Shown: positions 53,684-63,444 of the stretch, in pieces
How the letters are laid out: each line of letters begins with the position of its first letter
Position numbering within the stretch: the first letter of the stretch is position 1
DNA from: Aureispira sp. CCB-QB1
Lineage (GTDB): Bacteria > Bacteroidota > Bacteroidia > Chitinophagales > Saprospiraceae
Assembly: GCA_945870185.1 (NCBI GenBank)
Contig: CAMBRK010000012.1
Coordinates: 1-64,000, forward strand
Reading direction: 5' to 3'
DNA: 64,000 nt
Position numbers and translations under genes: made by a program
The notes under the pieces: generated by a model
Seen by the model: only the letters and a program-made list of their open reading frames with translations
Database searches by the model: none
What the model was told of the DNA's origin: nothing

Positions 53684-56600
53684 ATGAAAATAGAGCAGCT
53701 TTTTTCAAAAGACATTTCCAGAAGGGTCAATCCGGCCGTGGTAGCCAATATTGCAGAAAATGAAACCACCCAGCAAGAAATTGAAGAATACATATTCACG
53801 CCAGAAATTACGGTCAATATGTACAAGTTCCTGGCGTCTGTTTTGGTGGACCACCAAGGCAAAACGGGCGTTTGGATCAATGGATATTATGGTAGTGGTA
53901 AGTCTCACTTCATAAAGTATCTGTATTACTGCCTTTCAGTAGGTAAATATCCTAATGCATTCGAACGATTAGTATCTAGCCTGGATGCAATAGACCCATT
54001 ATCAGGTCCAACCTTGGCCGATATGAATGTATTGAGATCTAAGTTAGCTGTGACAGATATCGATATGTTGCTTTTCAATATTGACTCAGCAGCATCGCAA
54101 GATGGACATGGTTCTAGTCAAGACAAAAGTAGAATTACTAGAATCCTATTCAATAAATTGAATGCCCTACGTGGATACAATGATGCAAATATTTCATTGG
54201 CGCTATACTTAGAAAAAATATTGGACAAAAAAGGCGTTTTTGAATCTTTCAAAGATAAACTGTTTGCTGACTATGGCGAACAATGGATAGGCAATCAAAA
54301 TATGTATGTCCAATCATTCCTAAATGTAGTTTTATCGACAGCAAAATCTTTGGTACCAGAATTTGACGTAGAAAGCCTTAGAGTCTCTATCACTCAAGAT
54401 GCTGACACATCTATCGAGTTATTCATCAAGGAATGTCAGGACTTTCTTGCTACCCGTGATGACAATTATCGGTTGATCTTTCTGATAGATGAGATGTCTC
54501 AATACATTGGGCCCAATACCAATCTATTATTAAACTTGCAGACTATTGTAGAAGAAGTGGGCGAAAAATGCAACAATAAAATATGGATTGCATGTACAGC
54601 CCAGCAAGAACTACGTGACTTAGTCACGGGTTCAGGGGCAGGGTCAGATGGTTTTGGCAAAATCTTAGGTAGGTTCGAAACCAAAATTTCACTCCAAAGT
54701 ACAGATGCGGCGCACATCACCAAGAAGCGTATCCTGGATAAAAACGCTGTTGCCATTGGCGAGTTGGATACTTTTTTCAAATCCAATAAACAAGCTATCG
54801 AAAACCAATTTCACTTTGACAATCACGTGTATGAAAGCTTTGCATCCAAAGAAGATTTTATCCTGACCTATCCATTTATACCATATCAGTTTAAGTTGAT
54901 TTCTGATGTATTTGCATCCTTCTCGCAAGCAGGATATGTAGGTCAAGGAGTCAAAAATACAGAAAGAGCCATCTTGGGTATTACACATGCCACTGCCAAA
55001 GAAAATAAAGATCAAGACGTAGGTTACTTTGTATCATTTGATCGGTTTTTTAATGCACAGCTCAGAGAAAATTTGACCCACAATGCCAATCAAATCATTT
55101 TTAGAGCTTTTGACTTGAAAGAAGTGAAGGAACATCCATTCTTCCGTAGAGTAGTCCAGGCTTTATTTATGGTATCTAGCCTTTCTGACAATTATGCAGT
55201 CTCTTTTCCTGCCAATGCAGAAAATCTAGCCATTCTGCTTATGGATAACCTACAGTCATCCAAATCTGACCTGATCAGAGAAGTCCAGCCTGTACTAGAT
55301 TATCTCGAGAAAAACTTTATCATCCAGTTACAAAATGGTAAGTATAGATTCCTATCTGACGAAGAGATTGCAGTAGCAGAGTTTATCAAAAACCATAATG
55401 TCACTTTGGACGATAGGTTAACCTATTTTTGGGACGATTTTATCAAGCCCATATTAAATCCTTCGCTCAGTTTTAATTTTAATAACAAAACGATCAAACC
55501 ACAATACAAGGTCGATGACAAAGAAATCACTGGCAGAAACGATTTTATTGTTCAATTTTGTAACAACTCTACCGAGTCCGCTACCGACATCTCTATGCGG
55601 GCCAATACCTACGACCTTTATATACCGCTCAATATCGAAATCAATAAAGACCAAGCACTAAAAAATGCCATTTTAGAATATATCAAAACGCAATCCTTTA
55701 TTGCCACAAGTAGAGGCAACGCTAGTGAAAAGAGACAAAAAGCACTCCAGTCTTTCAAGGATTTTAATACCATCCGCGGCAATGAAATTAAAGAAAAGCT
55801 GAAATTGGCCATGTCTGTGATTCCTATCTTATCAGGCTCGGAAATAAAGCAAGCCACTCAGTTCACAGCAGCGGATGTCAAAAAAAGATTCGAAGAAATG
55901 GTGGAATGGCACCTGAGTGGTGTATACAAAAAAAATCAGATGTCCGTAGGTTATGCGACCACCACCACAGAATTGCAAGCAAAAGCTGCTTCATCTTTCC
56001 AAGTCTCCAATATACTTACACCCGCTGAAACAGAAGTAGAATCAATGCTCAACTTAGGTATCACAAACCTAGACGAACTGATCAAAAAAATGGAGAAGAT
56101 TCCATTTGGCTGGAAAGATATAGCTACGATAGATGTAGTCATGCAGCTGATCAGAAAGAGAGAACGAACGGCAAGGTACAATAATCTGCCTATATCCATT
56201 ACGGACTACGCAGCCAAAACGGTCACTGCATCACAACGCTCATTATTCACGATCGAAAAAGAGCAGCAAATGGACTGCGCACCGGTCATTTCCCTGATCA
56301 ACAAATCCTTTGGCAAAATTATAGTCAATACCCACACTACGGATAAATACGAGATGCTTGAATCCTTTAAAACAGGTATAAAAGACATCTTGACCAATAT
56401 CAATAAGGTAAAAAATGAATATCCCAATGAGCTGTTTTCTTCTACATTCTTTGATTACCACAAAGTAGTAGCCGACCTACACCAAAGTCAATCAGCCGAG
56501 ATTCTTAGTGAAAAATTATTGGGTTTCCCTACAGGGCTAGCAATTATGAGAGACGATTTTGAGATAGCCCATGAGTTTGCCCTGTCCCATTATGACAAGT

Positions 56601-57142
56601 ACAAAGAGTTGGGCAACTTTATTCGTGCCAATGCCACTAATCTGAAATCTCTCGAAGGTATAGACCAAGACCTTCTGGCAAAAACGGAATCCTTTTTCTC
56701 CAGTGATAAAACACCTTGGAACGCTTACCCACAGATCAGACAAGCATGTAGAGAGTTTGAAGCAGCATTATCCACAAAAATACAGGCTGTCAAAGCAGAC
56801 ACCATAAAGCTCTACAAAGATGCAGCCGACCGTATCACCTCCATAGCCGCAGAAAGTGGCACACCTACACCATATCTGCCTAGTCATGCGCAGTTGGAAT
56901 CGGAGATCAATAACATCTCAGACATCGCCACTATAAAGCTCAAAGCTAGCGAAGTCAAACGTTTTGAGTCCGACATGCTCAAAAAGCTCACACCCGAAGA
57001 AAAGGTAACACAGATCAGTCTATCCAAAATCACAGGCACCAAAATTCTAAAATCTAATGACGACATAGACAAATACATCTCAGACCTTCGCTCCAAACTC
57101 ACCAAAGCCATGGAAGATGTCGATAAAATCATCATCAGTTAG
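53684..57142 (+). CDS. brxC: BREX ATPase BrxC
   Basis: 1152 residues, normal length for BrxC. Walker A is GYYGSGKSH (67-75) after the characteristic start MKIEQLFSKDISRRVNPAVV; Walker B is LIFLIDEMSQ (264-273). The long C-terminal helical region (LEESL-type coiled segments, about 870-1150) is as in other members. BrxC is a large AAA-like ATPase essential for BREX activity and methylation. The gene follows brxB and precedes pglX by 60 bases in the same direction. No internal promoter is evident. Codon use is like the rest of the operon. Confidence 0.9.
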   Translation: MKIEQLFSKDISRRVNPAVVANIAENETTQQEIEEYIFTPEITVNMYKFLASVLVDHQGKTGVWINGYYGSGKSHFIKYLYYCLSVGKYPNAFERLVSSLDAIDPLSGPTLADMNVLRSKLAVTDIDMLLFNIDSAASQDGHGSSQDKSRITRILFNKLNALRGYNDANISLALYLEKILDKKGVFESFKDKLFADYGEQWIGNQNMYVQSFLNVVLSTAKSLVPEFDVESLRVSITQDADTSIELFIKECQDFLATRDDNYRLIFLIDEMSQYIGPNTNLLLNLQTIVEEVGEKCNNKIWIACTAQQELRDLVTGSGAGSDGFGKILGRFETKISLQSTDAAHITKKRILDKNAVAIGELDTFFKSNKQAIENQFHFDNHVYESFASKEDFILTYPFIPYQFKLISDVFASFSQAGYVGQGVKNTERAILGITHATAKENKDQDVGYFVSFDRFFNAQLRENLTHNANQIIFRAFDLKEVKEHPFFRRVVQALFMVSSLSDNYAVSFPANAENLAILLMDNLQSSKSDLIREVQPVLDYLEKNFIIQLQNGKYRFLSDEEIAVAEFIKNHNVTLDDRLTYFWDDFIKPILNPSLSFNFNNKTIKPQYKVDDKEITGRNDFIVQFCNNSTESATDISMRANTYDLYIPLNIEINKDQALKNAILEYIKTQSFIATSRGNASEKRQKALQSFKDFNTIRGNEIKEKLKLAMSVIPILSGSEIKQATQFTAADVKKRFEEMVEWHLSGVYKKNQMSVGYATTTTELQAKAASSFQVSNILTPAETEVESMLNLGITNLDELIKKMEKIPFGWKDIATIDVVMQLIRKRERTARYNNLPISITDYAAKTVTASQRSLFTIEKEQQMDCAPVISLINKSFGKIIVNTHTTDKYEMLESFKTGIKDILTNINKVKNEYPNELFSSTFFDYHKVVADLHQSQSAEILSEKLLGFPTGLAIMRDDFEIAHEFALSHYDKYKELGNFIRANATNLKSLEGIDQDLLAKTESFFSSDKTPWNAYPQIRQACREFEAALSTKIQAVKADTIKLYKDAADRITSIAAESGTPTPYLPSHAQLESEINNISDIATIKLKASEVKRFESDMLKKLTPEEKVTQISLSKITGTKILKSNDDIDKYISDLRSKLTKAMEDVDKIIIS

Positions 57143-57202
57143 TATTTAGCAGACATTTCTAAAAGCAAATCCACAAATCTACAACTCAGCAAATCCGCAT
57201 TT

Positions 57203-60200
57203 ATGAACACCAACCAAATAAAATCCTTCGCCCAAAAAGCCCGTATCATCCTCCTCACAGGCGTAGAGTCCAGATTGCGATATTGGGGCTTTAAGGGATC
57301 AGGTGGCCATAGCCAGGCACCCGAAGCAGTCAACGGTGGTTATACCTATGTTGGGCAAGTTTATGACGACCCTACCGTACCATCCAAATGGCGACAGATA
57401 GCAGATAGATGCACATCAGCGCAATCCTATGCCGATATCAAAGAAGATGCCGCTTATACATGGTTCAATAGATTAATGGTTCTTCGTATTCTGGAAGCCA
57501 ATGGCTACATAACACCTACCTTAGCTTTTGTACCCGGTACCCAGATACCATACATCCTTCAGCAGGCCAAACTCGGTCAACACAACCTGACTAACACAGC
57601 ACTCAAAACCAAACTCACCACCTTCCTTACGGAGCATCAGGACGAGCAGGCCCTGAGTCTGTTACTCATGCATACGTTCAATACGATGCCCGTATTGCGC
57701 GCCATCTTTGGCGATGTCAGTGCCTACATGGATCTGTTATTGCCTGTCAATATCCTAGCAGCGGATGGACTCTTAGCCATGATCAATGACCCGAATGCCA
57801 TCGATCCATCTGCCTACCACGAGGTAGAACTCATAGGATGGCTCTATCAGTTCTATATATCAGACAAAAAGGATGAAGTATTCGCAGGCTTCAAAGCCAA
57901 TAAAAAAGCACGGGCAGAAGATATACCCGCTGCTACACAGATATTTACACCCAAATGGATCGTCCGCTACATGGTAGAGAATACCCTGGGCAAACTATAT
58001 CTGGACATGGAGCATAACTCCAAACTGGAGCAAGGTATGAAATACCTGGTCAAAAGCCCCTCACATGAAAGTGAGTCGACGGTGAGTCCCATTACGTCGA
58101 TGATCAATCTCACCCTCATAGATCCTGCATCAGGTTCAGGCCACATCCTGGTAGTAGGTTTTGAGCTACTGATGGAGATGTACCTGGAGCAAGGATATAC
58201 ACGCAAGGCAGCGGTCATCAGTATATTGCAACACAACTTATATGGTCTCGACATCGATGATCGGGCAGCACAGTTGGCTCGACTAGCCGTATTGCTCAAA
58301 GCAGCTCAATATTATCCCGACATCCTACAAGAGACTGACCATACCACCGTCCATATTCATGCCTTCCCATCACCGCAGCACTTCGCAGGCGATGAGATCA
58401 AAGGTTTTGTGGGTGTAGATCGCACAGACGTCAGCGATGCCCTGCAGAAGGCCTTAGACTTGCTGTACCATGGTAAAAACATAGGTTCCGCCTTGCAGCT
58501 TAAACTTACTCCTGAGCAACGCACCATCATCGTGGAGCAATATGCTCGATGGACAGAAGATGCGGCATCAGGAAAGCTCGATGCTTTTGGCGGCCTATTC
58601 TGGCAGCGACTGAGACCTTATCTCGATGTACTGATGATCTTGACAAGGCAATATGCGGCAGTGGTGGCCAATCCACCTTACATGGGCCAAAAGAATATGA
58701 ATGCCACCCTTAAAGATTATGTAAATGCTAAATATCCAAAATCAAAATCGGACTTATTTGCAGTATTTATGGAAGTATGTCTGGCACTCAATACTAAGAA
58801 TGGTCTGATGGGTATGATCAATCAGCACTCATGGATGTTTTTGTCATCTTTTGAGCAATTAAGAGCAGAAGTGATTAATAATTACAGCATTAAGAATATG
58901 CTACACCTTGGTCCCCGAACATTTGAAGAGCTGAGTGGTGAAGTAGTACAATCAACTGCTTTTGTATTACAGAATGGTAAACCAGAACAAGAATCTGTAG
59001 GTACTTACCATCGATTGGTGGATTATAGAAACAATGCCGAAAAGGAAAGTAACTTTTTAGCTGATAATAATGAATTTCCATCCATCTCACAAACCAACTT
59101 CTCCAAAATACCGGGAAGTCCGATTGCTTATTGGGTAAGTGAGAGTTTTATAGGGCTTTTTCAAGAATATCCTTCGATTGAAGATGAAGCAAATCCTAGG
59201 AAAGGTTTAGTAACCTTAAATGACAATTATTTTTTAAAAAATTGGAGTGAAGTTTCTTTTTCAAATATTGAATTTAAAGCATCCAAGACATCAATAAAAA
59301 CCAGTGAAAAAAAATGGGTACCAGTTCAAAAAGGTGGTGGATTTAAAAAGTGGTTTGGTAATAATGATTATTGTATTAATTGGGCAAATAATGGTGATGA
59401 ACTAAAAAAGTACATTATTTCGAAGTATAAAGGAGGGTCTTATACAAAAGAAATTAGAAGTGAAGATAAATATTTTAGATCCTGCTTATCCTGGTCCGGA
59501 ATATCAAGCGGATTACCTGGTTTTAGATTTGTACCTGAAGGCCACATATTTAGTTCATCAGGACCATGCGCATTCCCAAGTATAGAACAACTGGAATATA
59601 TTTTAGCTCTGCTTAATTCTAGAGTCTCTCAAAAAATACTTGAAGTTTTGGCACCGACTCTCAGTATACTTTCAGGGCACATTTCAAAAATTCCCGCAAT
59701 TCCTAGTGATAATAAAATGATATTTTCATTATCTAAAGCTGCAATATATATATCAAAACAAGATTGGGACTCTCGAGAAAATTCATGGGATTTTGAGCAC
59801 AGTCCATTAATAAATAGTACATCCACCTTAGCCAGTGGATACCAGAAATGGCAGGCACAAGTGACCGATGACTTCTTCCAGCTTCACGCCAATGAAGAAG
59901 AACTCAATCGTATCTTCATAGACATTTATGGCCTACAAGATGAGCTTACCCCGGTAGTAGCTCTACGGGATATCACCATTCTGCAGGATGAGTTAGATAG
60001 TAAAGACTTAGACGTCACCGAGCCAGTATTCCGTGCTCATGGCAAAGATGCAGTGACCTTACCGATAAAACGGGAAGTGGTGATGAGCCAGTTCATCTCC
60101 TACTGCATCGGCATCATGATGGGTAGATACAGACTGGACAAGCCGGGTCTCCACATCGCACATCCGAGCCCATCACATGAGGAGCTGGCAGCATATACCT

Positions 60201-60787
60201 ACCACGACCATACGATACAGATAGACGAAGATGCCATCATCCCATTGATGGGTGATGATGGTGCTTTCACAGATGATGCCCTGGTCCGTCTGCGTCACCT
60301 ACTCACAGCGATATGGGGCGAAGACTCACTGACCGAAAACATCAATTTCCTTCAGGACGGCATCAATACCAGCCTACACAAATGGCTCACCGAGCAGTTT
60401 TGGCCCTATCATTGCGCCATGTACAAAAAGAAACCCATCTATTGGCTCTTTTGCTCTGATCCCAAAAAACCAGCAAAGTCCGCTTTCCGCGTCCTCGTCT
60501 ATATGCACCGTATGGATAGATTTACCATACAGACCATCCGCAACAAGTACCTCCATCCACATCAGGAGTACCTCCAGCATCAGCACGACACCCTACAGCG
60601 CAATGAGTCATCCCTCACCACACACGAGATCAAAAAAATGGAAACCATATCAAGACAGATCATCGAATGCCGCCAGTACGACGACACCCTTAAGCACCTA
60701 GCCAATCAGCAGATCACCTTCGACCTAGACGACGGAGTGGACCGCAACATCGCCCTATTCGATGGCATCATCGCCACCATCAAATAA
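57203..60787 (+). CDS. pglX: BREX DNA adenine-N6 methyltransferase PglX
   Basis: 1194 residues. SAM motif I is DPASGSGHILVV (from 307) and catalytic motif IV is NPPYMG (490-495), the gamma-type m6A layout; FTPKWIVRYMVENTLGKLYL precedes motif I as in family members. PglX methylates one strand of an asymmetric motif to mark self DNA. About residues 605-875 (59020-59825) are strikingly AT-rich compared with both sides, over the region expected to bind the target. The C-terminus (about 880-1194) contains conserved DFFQLHANEEELNRIFIDIY. Downstream is a palindrome at 60804. PglZ does not follow directly here. Confidence 0.9.
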   Translation: MNTNQIKSFAQKARIILLTGVESRLRYWGFKGSGGHSQAPEAVNGGYTYVGQVYDDPTVPSKWRQIADRCTSAQSYADIKEDAAYTWFNRLMVLRILEANGYITPTLAFVPGTQIPYILQQAKLGQHNLTNTALKTKLTTFLTEHQDEQALSLLLMHTFNTMPVLRAIFGDVSAYMDLLLPVNILAADGLLAMINDPNAIDPSAYHEVELIGWLYQFYISDKKDEVFAGFKANKKARAEDIPAATQIFTPKWIVRYMVENTLGKLYLDMEHNSKLEQGMKYLVKSPSHESESTVSPITSMINLTLIDPASGSGHILVVGFELLMEMYLEQGYTRKAAVISILQHNLYGLDIDDRAAQLARLAVLLKAAQYYPDILQETDHTTVHIHAFPSPQHFAGDEIKGFVGVDRTDVSDALQKALDLLYHGKNIGSALQLKLTPEQRTIIVEQYARWTEDAASGKLDAFGGLFWQRLRPYLDVLMILTRQYAAVVANPPYMGQKNMNATLKDYVNAKYPKSKSDLFAVFMEVCLALNTKNGLMGMINQHSWMFLSSFEQLRAEVINNYSIKNMLHLGPRTFEELSGEVVQSTAFVLQNGKPEQESVGTYHRLVDYRNNAEKESNFLADNNEFPSISQTNFSKIPGSPIAYWVSESFIGLFQEYPSIEDEANPRKGLVTLNDNYFLKNWSEVSFSNIEFKASKTSIKTSEKKWVPVQKGGGFKKWFGNNDYCINWANNGDELKKYIISKYKGGSYTKEIRSEDKYFRSCLSWSGISSGLPGFRFVPEGHIFSSSGPCAFPSIEQLEYILALLNSRVSQKILEVLAPTLSILSGHISKIPAIPSDNKMIFSLSKAAIYISKQDWDSRENSWDFEHSPLINSTSTLASGYQKWQAQVTDDFFQLHANEEELNRIFIDIYGLQDELTPVVALRDITILQDELDSKDLDVTEPVFRAHGKDAVTLPIKREVVMSQFISYCIGIMMGRYRLDKPGLHIAHPSPSHEELAAYTYHDHTIQIDEDAIIPLMGDDGAFTDDALVRLRHLLTAIWGEDSLTENINFLQDGINTSLHKWLTEQFWPYHCAMYKKKPIYWLFCSDPKKPAKSAFRVLVYMHRMDRFTIQTIRNKYLHPHQEYLQHQHDTLQRNESSLTTHEIKKMETISRQIIECRQYDDTLKHLANQQITFDLDDGVDRNIALFDGIIATIK

Positions 60788-60803
60788 TGGCTGTTTTATT
60801 GGC

Positions 60804-60824
60804 GTTTCAATCTCCGATTGAAAC
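60804..60824. terminator. Palindrome GTTTCAATC-TCC-GATTGAAAC after pglX
   Basis: A perfect 9-bp stem with a 3-base loop, 16 bases after the pglX stop. The same sequence, in TATTGGC(A/G)TTTCAATCTCC context, recurs after the AbiH gene at 62204. It could act as a transcript 3'-end structure or be the hallmark of an extragenic repeat. Confidence 0.65.
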
Positions 60825-61056
60825 CGTCGCAACAAGCGACGAAAAAACAACGCATGTTCATCGCTGTCGCATGTTTGCAACTTGTGCCTACAAAACCGAT
60901 GGTCGAAGTTTGTAACTTCGATCCTATATCCCTTCGGTCTGTGACCGAAAACAATGCCTAGCTAGCGCAAGTTTGTAACTTGTGCTTTCATCTACAATAG
61001 CACTAAACTTTCTTGCCAATAATTTTATTTAATGAATCACAAAACAATAATCTATC
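60825..61056. repeat. GTTTGTAACTTGTGC-type repeats and CGGTCTGTGACCG hairpin
   Basis: Related short units TTTGCAACTTGTGCC (near 60888), GTTTGTAACTTCGATCC (near 60909) and GTTTGTAACTTGTGC (near 60970) repeat. CGGTCTGTGACCG (near 60936) is a hairpin homologous to those in units A and B at 49.4 and 49.6 kb (there CGGTCTCATGACCG). The region is non-coding. Confidence 0.7.
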
Positions 61057-62184
61057 ATGCGCACCAATCCCTCAACCCCCATTAATCGCCTAATCCTAAT
61101 CGGAAATGGCTTGGATCTCGCACACAAAATGAAAACCAGCTATGGAGATTTTATATTATGGTATTTCAATGATTGCCTTACAAAGGCAAAACAAAAATTT
61201 GAAAGTGGTATTTACCAATCTAATGCGATGAGTGGAAGAGCAATGGTTTTTGAGAATGATTTAATGACAATACAATTTGAAAGAAATAGTTACCCCACAC
61301 TAAAAAGTCTTAATTTAACAAATATTGCCGATCTTAAAGCAATTGTGAAATTGACTTCTGAAAACAGGTTTAAAAACGATTTAAATATTAATTTTAAGTC
61401 TTCATTTTTTAGATCTTTGATTCAAAATTATTGTCATAAAAATTGGGTAGATATAGAAAATCACTACTATGAGAGTCTGACCAAAATAATTAGTAGCCCA
61501 GAAAAAAACACATCAACGGGTCAAAGTAGTTTTCCTAAACTAGAGATACTTAATAAGAACTTTGATATTATCAAAAAGGCTTTAGAATCCTACTTAACAA
61601 CATTGCATAATCCTAATCTGATTAATGACCTTCTGGATTTAATTTATGAAAGGCCAATAGATTCATCTCACTTGGTTAATGGTAGTCATGATTTAGGTAA
61701 CACCTTGTTTCTTAATTTCAATTACACATCCACACCTGAGTTTTACAAAAATGAAAATACCGATATCATCTACATACATGGTAAGCTAAATGATAAAAAT
61801 AACCCCATCATTTTCGGATATGGCGATGAACATGACGAATCTTACACCATATTAGAAAAAGCCAATAATCCAGAAGTATTTACACACATTAAGTCCTTTG
61901 ACTACTTCAAAACCAACAACTATAGTAGGTTTTTATCCTTCTTAGAGTCTCCTTTTGACGTATATATCATGGGCCACTCGTGTGGTTTATCTGATCGCAC
62001 CTTACTAAGCACCATTTTTGAGCATGACAATTGCCGTCTGATCAAAATCTTCTACTATAATAATATGGATAGATACCGAGAGACAACCTATGAAATCTCC
62101 CGCCACTTCAAAGACAAAGCTGAAATGCGCAGTAAAGTCATAAACTTCTCCGATTGCTCACCCATGCCACAACTTCCCTCTTAA
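61057..62184 (+). CDS. AbiH-like abortive-infection protein
   Basis: 375 residues. The opening RLILIGNGLDLAHKMKTSYG and DFILWYFND is the diagnostic start of the AbiH family (LvIGNGFDlAhgLkTsY.dF), with a nucleotide-binding look. The C-terminal motif MGHSCGLSDRTLLSTIFEHD is also typical of AbiH. AbiH proteins abort phage infection by an unknown mechanism. The gene lies after pglX in the same direction, separated by a 270-base repeat-rich gap, and is followed by the 62204 palindrome. It is an accessory defence gene inserted in the BREX locus, not part of the core. Confidence 0.85.
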   Translation: MRTNPSTPINRLILIGNGLDLAHKMKTSYGDFILWYFNDCLTKAKQKFESGIYQSNAMSGRAMVFENDLMTIQFERNSYPTLKSLNLTNIADLKAIVKLTSENRFKNDLNINFKSSFFRSLIQNYCHKNWVDIENHYYESLTKIISSPEKNTSTGQSSFPKLEILNKNFDIIKKALESYLTTLHNPNLINDLLDLIYERPIDSSHLVNGSHDLGNTLFLNFNYTSTPEFYKNENTDIIYIHGKLNDKNNPIIFGYGDEHDESYTILEKANNPEVFTHIKSFDYFKTNNYSRFLSFLESPFDVYIMGHSCGLSDRTLLSTIFEHDNCRLIKIFYYNNMDRYRETTYEISRHFKDKAEMRSKVINFSDCSPMPQLPS

Positions 62185-62203
62185 TGGCGTTTCCCTATTG
62201 GCA

Positions 62204-62222
62204 TTTCAATCTCCGATTGAAA
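62204..62222. terminator. Palindrome TTTCAATC-TCC-GATTGAAA after abiH
   Basis: An 8-bp stem with a 3-base loop, 19 bases after the AbiH stop, in a 32-base context differing at two bases from that at 60796-60828. It suggests that the same element ends both transcripts or marks both insertions. Confidence 0.65.
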
Positions 62223-62372
62223 CCATCCCCTTAATGTGTTTCCAAAACTTGTCATGATTTAGCATGATTTATTTGGAAATATACAAACGTACTTCCCGTA
62301 GTTCTAGGTTATCCTTCCATAATTTTTATATTTTTATCGCTTGTTACTCTTGACTAATATTTTAAAACACCT

Positions 62373-62413
62373 TATCTTTGTTCACAAATTTAAACCGTTC
62401 ACGTTTCGTGTAC
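62373..62413. promoter_or_regulatory. abiE promoter with GTTCAC repeats and CACGTTTCGTG palindrome
   Basis: TATCTTTG (62373-62380) is a likely -7 box, with TTGAC at about 62350 upstream. GTTCAC occurs at 62380 and 62397, and CACGTTTCGTG (62400-62410) is a palindrome; GTGAAC follows at 62425. AbiEi antitoxins repress their own operon by binding inverted repeats, which fits these sites. Confidence 0.5.
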
Positions 62414-62430
62414 ATAAAAAATAAGTGAAC

Positions 62431-63444
62431 ATGACAGATCAAGCAATAATGGATGCCGCAATTTTAAATGTTAAAAACATTTTGAATATAGATATTCAAT
62501 GGGTAGAAAAAGAAACCAAACATGGTGGTTTAATGTATGATGGGACTATTAAATTTGAAATAGACAACACTAAAATGGAATGCATCATTGAAGTAAAGAG
62601 AGAACTTAGAACACATCAATTAGATCATATTGAAAAACTTAGGAATAATGTCAATACTACATTTATACTGGTAGCTTATCGATTGACTTTTGAAATGAAA
62701 ATGGAGTTACGCAAGAGAAATATAGCATACATCGAAGCCAATGGTAACCTATATATCAAGAAAGGGAAGATTTTTATGTTTGTAGATGGACAAACACCCA
62801 TTAAAGCTGTTAGCGAAAATACCAACAGAGCATTTACAAAAACAGGACTCAAGGTCATTTTCCATCTGCTTATCATGGAAGACTTAATAAATAAACCTTA
62901 CCGGGAAATCGCGGTCACCACAGACGTTGCTTTAGGCAATATAAATTATGTATTTACCGGCCTCAAAGATATGGGATACATCCTTCAGCTCACTAACGAT
63001 AAATTTAAACTTACAAACAAAAAGGAATTATTAGAAAGATGGCTTACAGGATATGCCGAAAAATTAAAACCAGCATTATTCAAAGGCACGTTTGCTTTTA
63101 ACACGGAATTGGCAACTAAAAATTGGAAGGAAATAGAATTTAAAGAAGATAAAACTTTTTGGGCAGGCGAACCGGGAGGAGATTTAATGACCAACCACTT
63201 AAGACCTGAATTATTTACTATCTTTACTGCCGAAAAACCGCACGAACTTATGATAAATTACAAACTTGCACCAAATGAAAACGGAAAAATAAAAGTATTT
63301 CAGAAATTTTGGAATCTATGTGACTTGAATGGCAACACAGCACCACCACTATTGATATATGCAGATTTGATAACCACAACAGATAAAAGATGTCAGGAAA
63401 CCGCCAAAATAATATATGACAAATACATCAAACCAAACCTATAA
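62431..63444 (+). CDS. abiEi: AbiEi-like antitoxin (type IV toxin-antitoxin system)
   Basis: 337 residues from the ATG at 62431 (a GTG two codons earlier is possible). The N-terminal half resembles AbiEi_2-type proteins (MECIIEVKRELRTHQLDHIE, MELRKRNIAYIEANGNLYIK), the middle carries a winged-helix part (KTGLKVIFHLLIMEDLINKP, YREIAVTTDVALGNINYVFT) for DNA binding, and the C-terminus contains FWAGEPGGDLMTNHLRPELF. Such proteins counter the AbiEii nucleotidyltransferase and repress the operon. The next gene starts inside its last codons. Confidence 0.8.
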   Translation: MTDQAIMDAAILNVKNILNIDIQWVEKETKHGGLMYDGTIKFEIDNTKMECIIEVKRELRTHQLDHIEKLRNNVNTTFILVAYRLTFEMKMELRKRNIAYIEANGNLYIKKGKIFMFVDGQTPIKAVSENTNRAFTKTGLKVIFHLLIMEDLINKPYREIAVTTDVALGNINYVFTGLKDMGYILQLTNDKFKLTNKKELLERWLTGYAEKLKPALFKGTFAFNTELATKNWKEIEFKEDKTFWAGEPGGDLMTNHLRPELFTIFTAEKPHELMINYKLAPNENGKIKVFQKFWNLCDLNGNTAPPLLIYADLITTTDKRCQETAKIIYDKYIKPNL

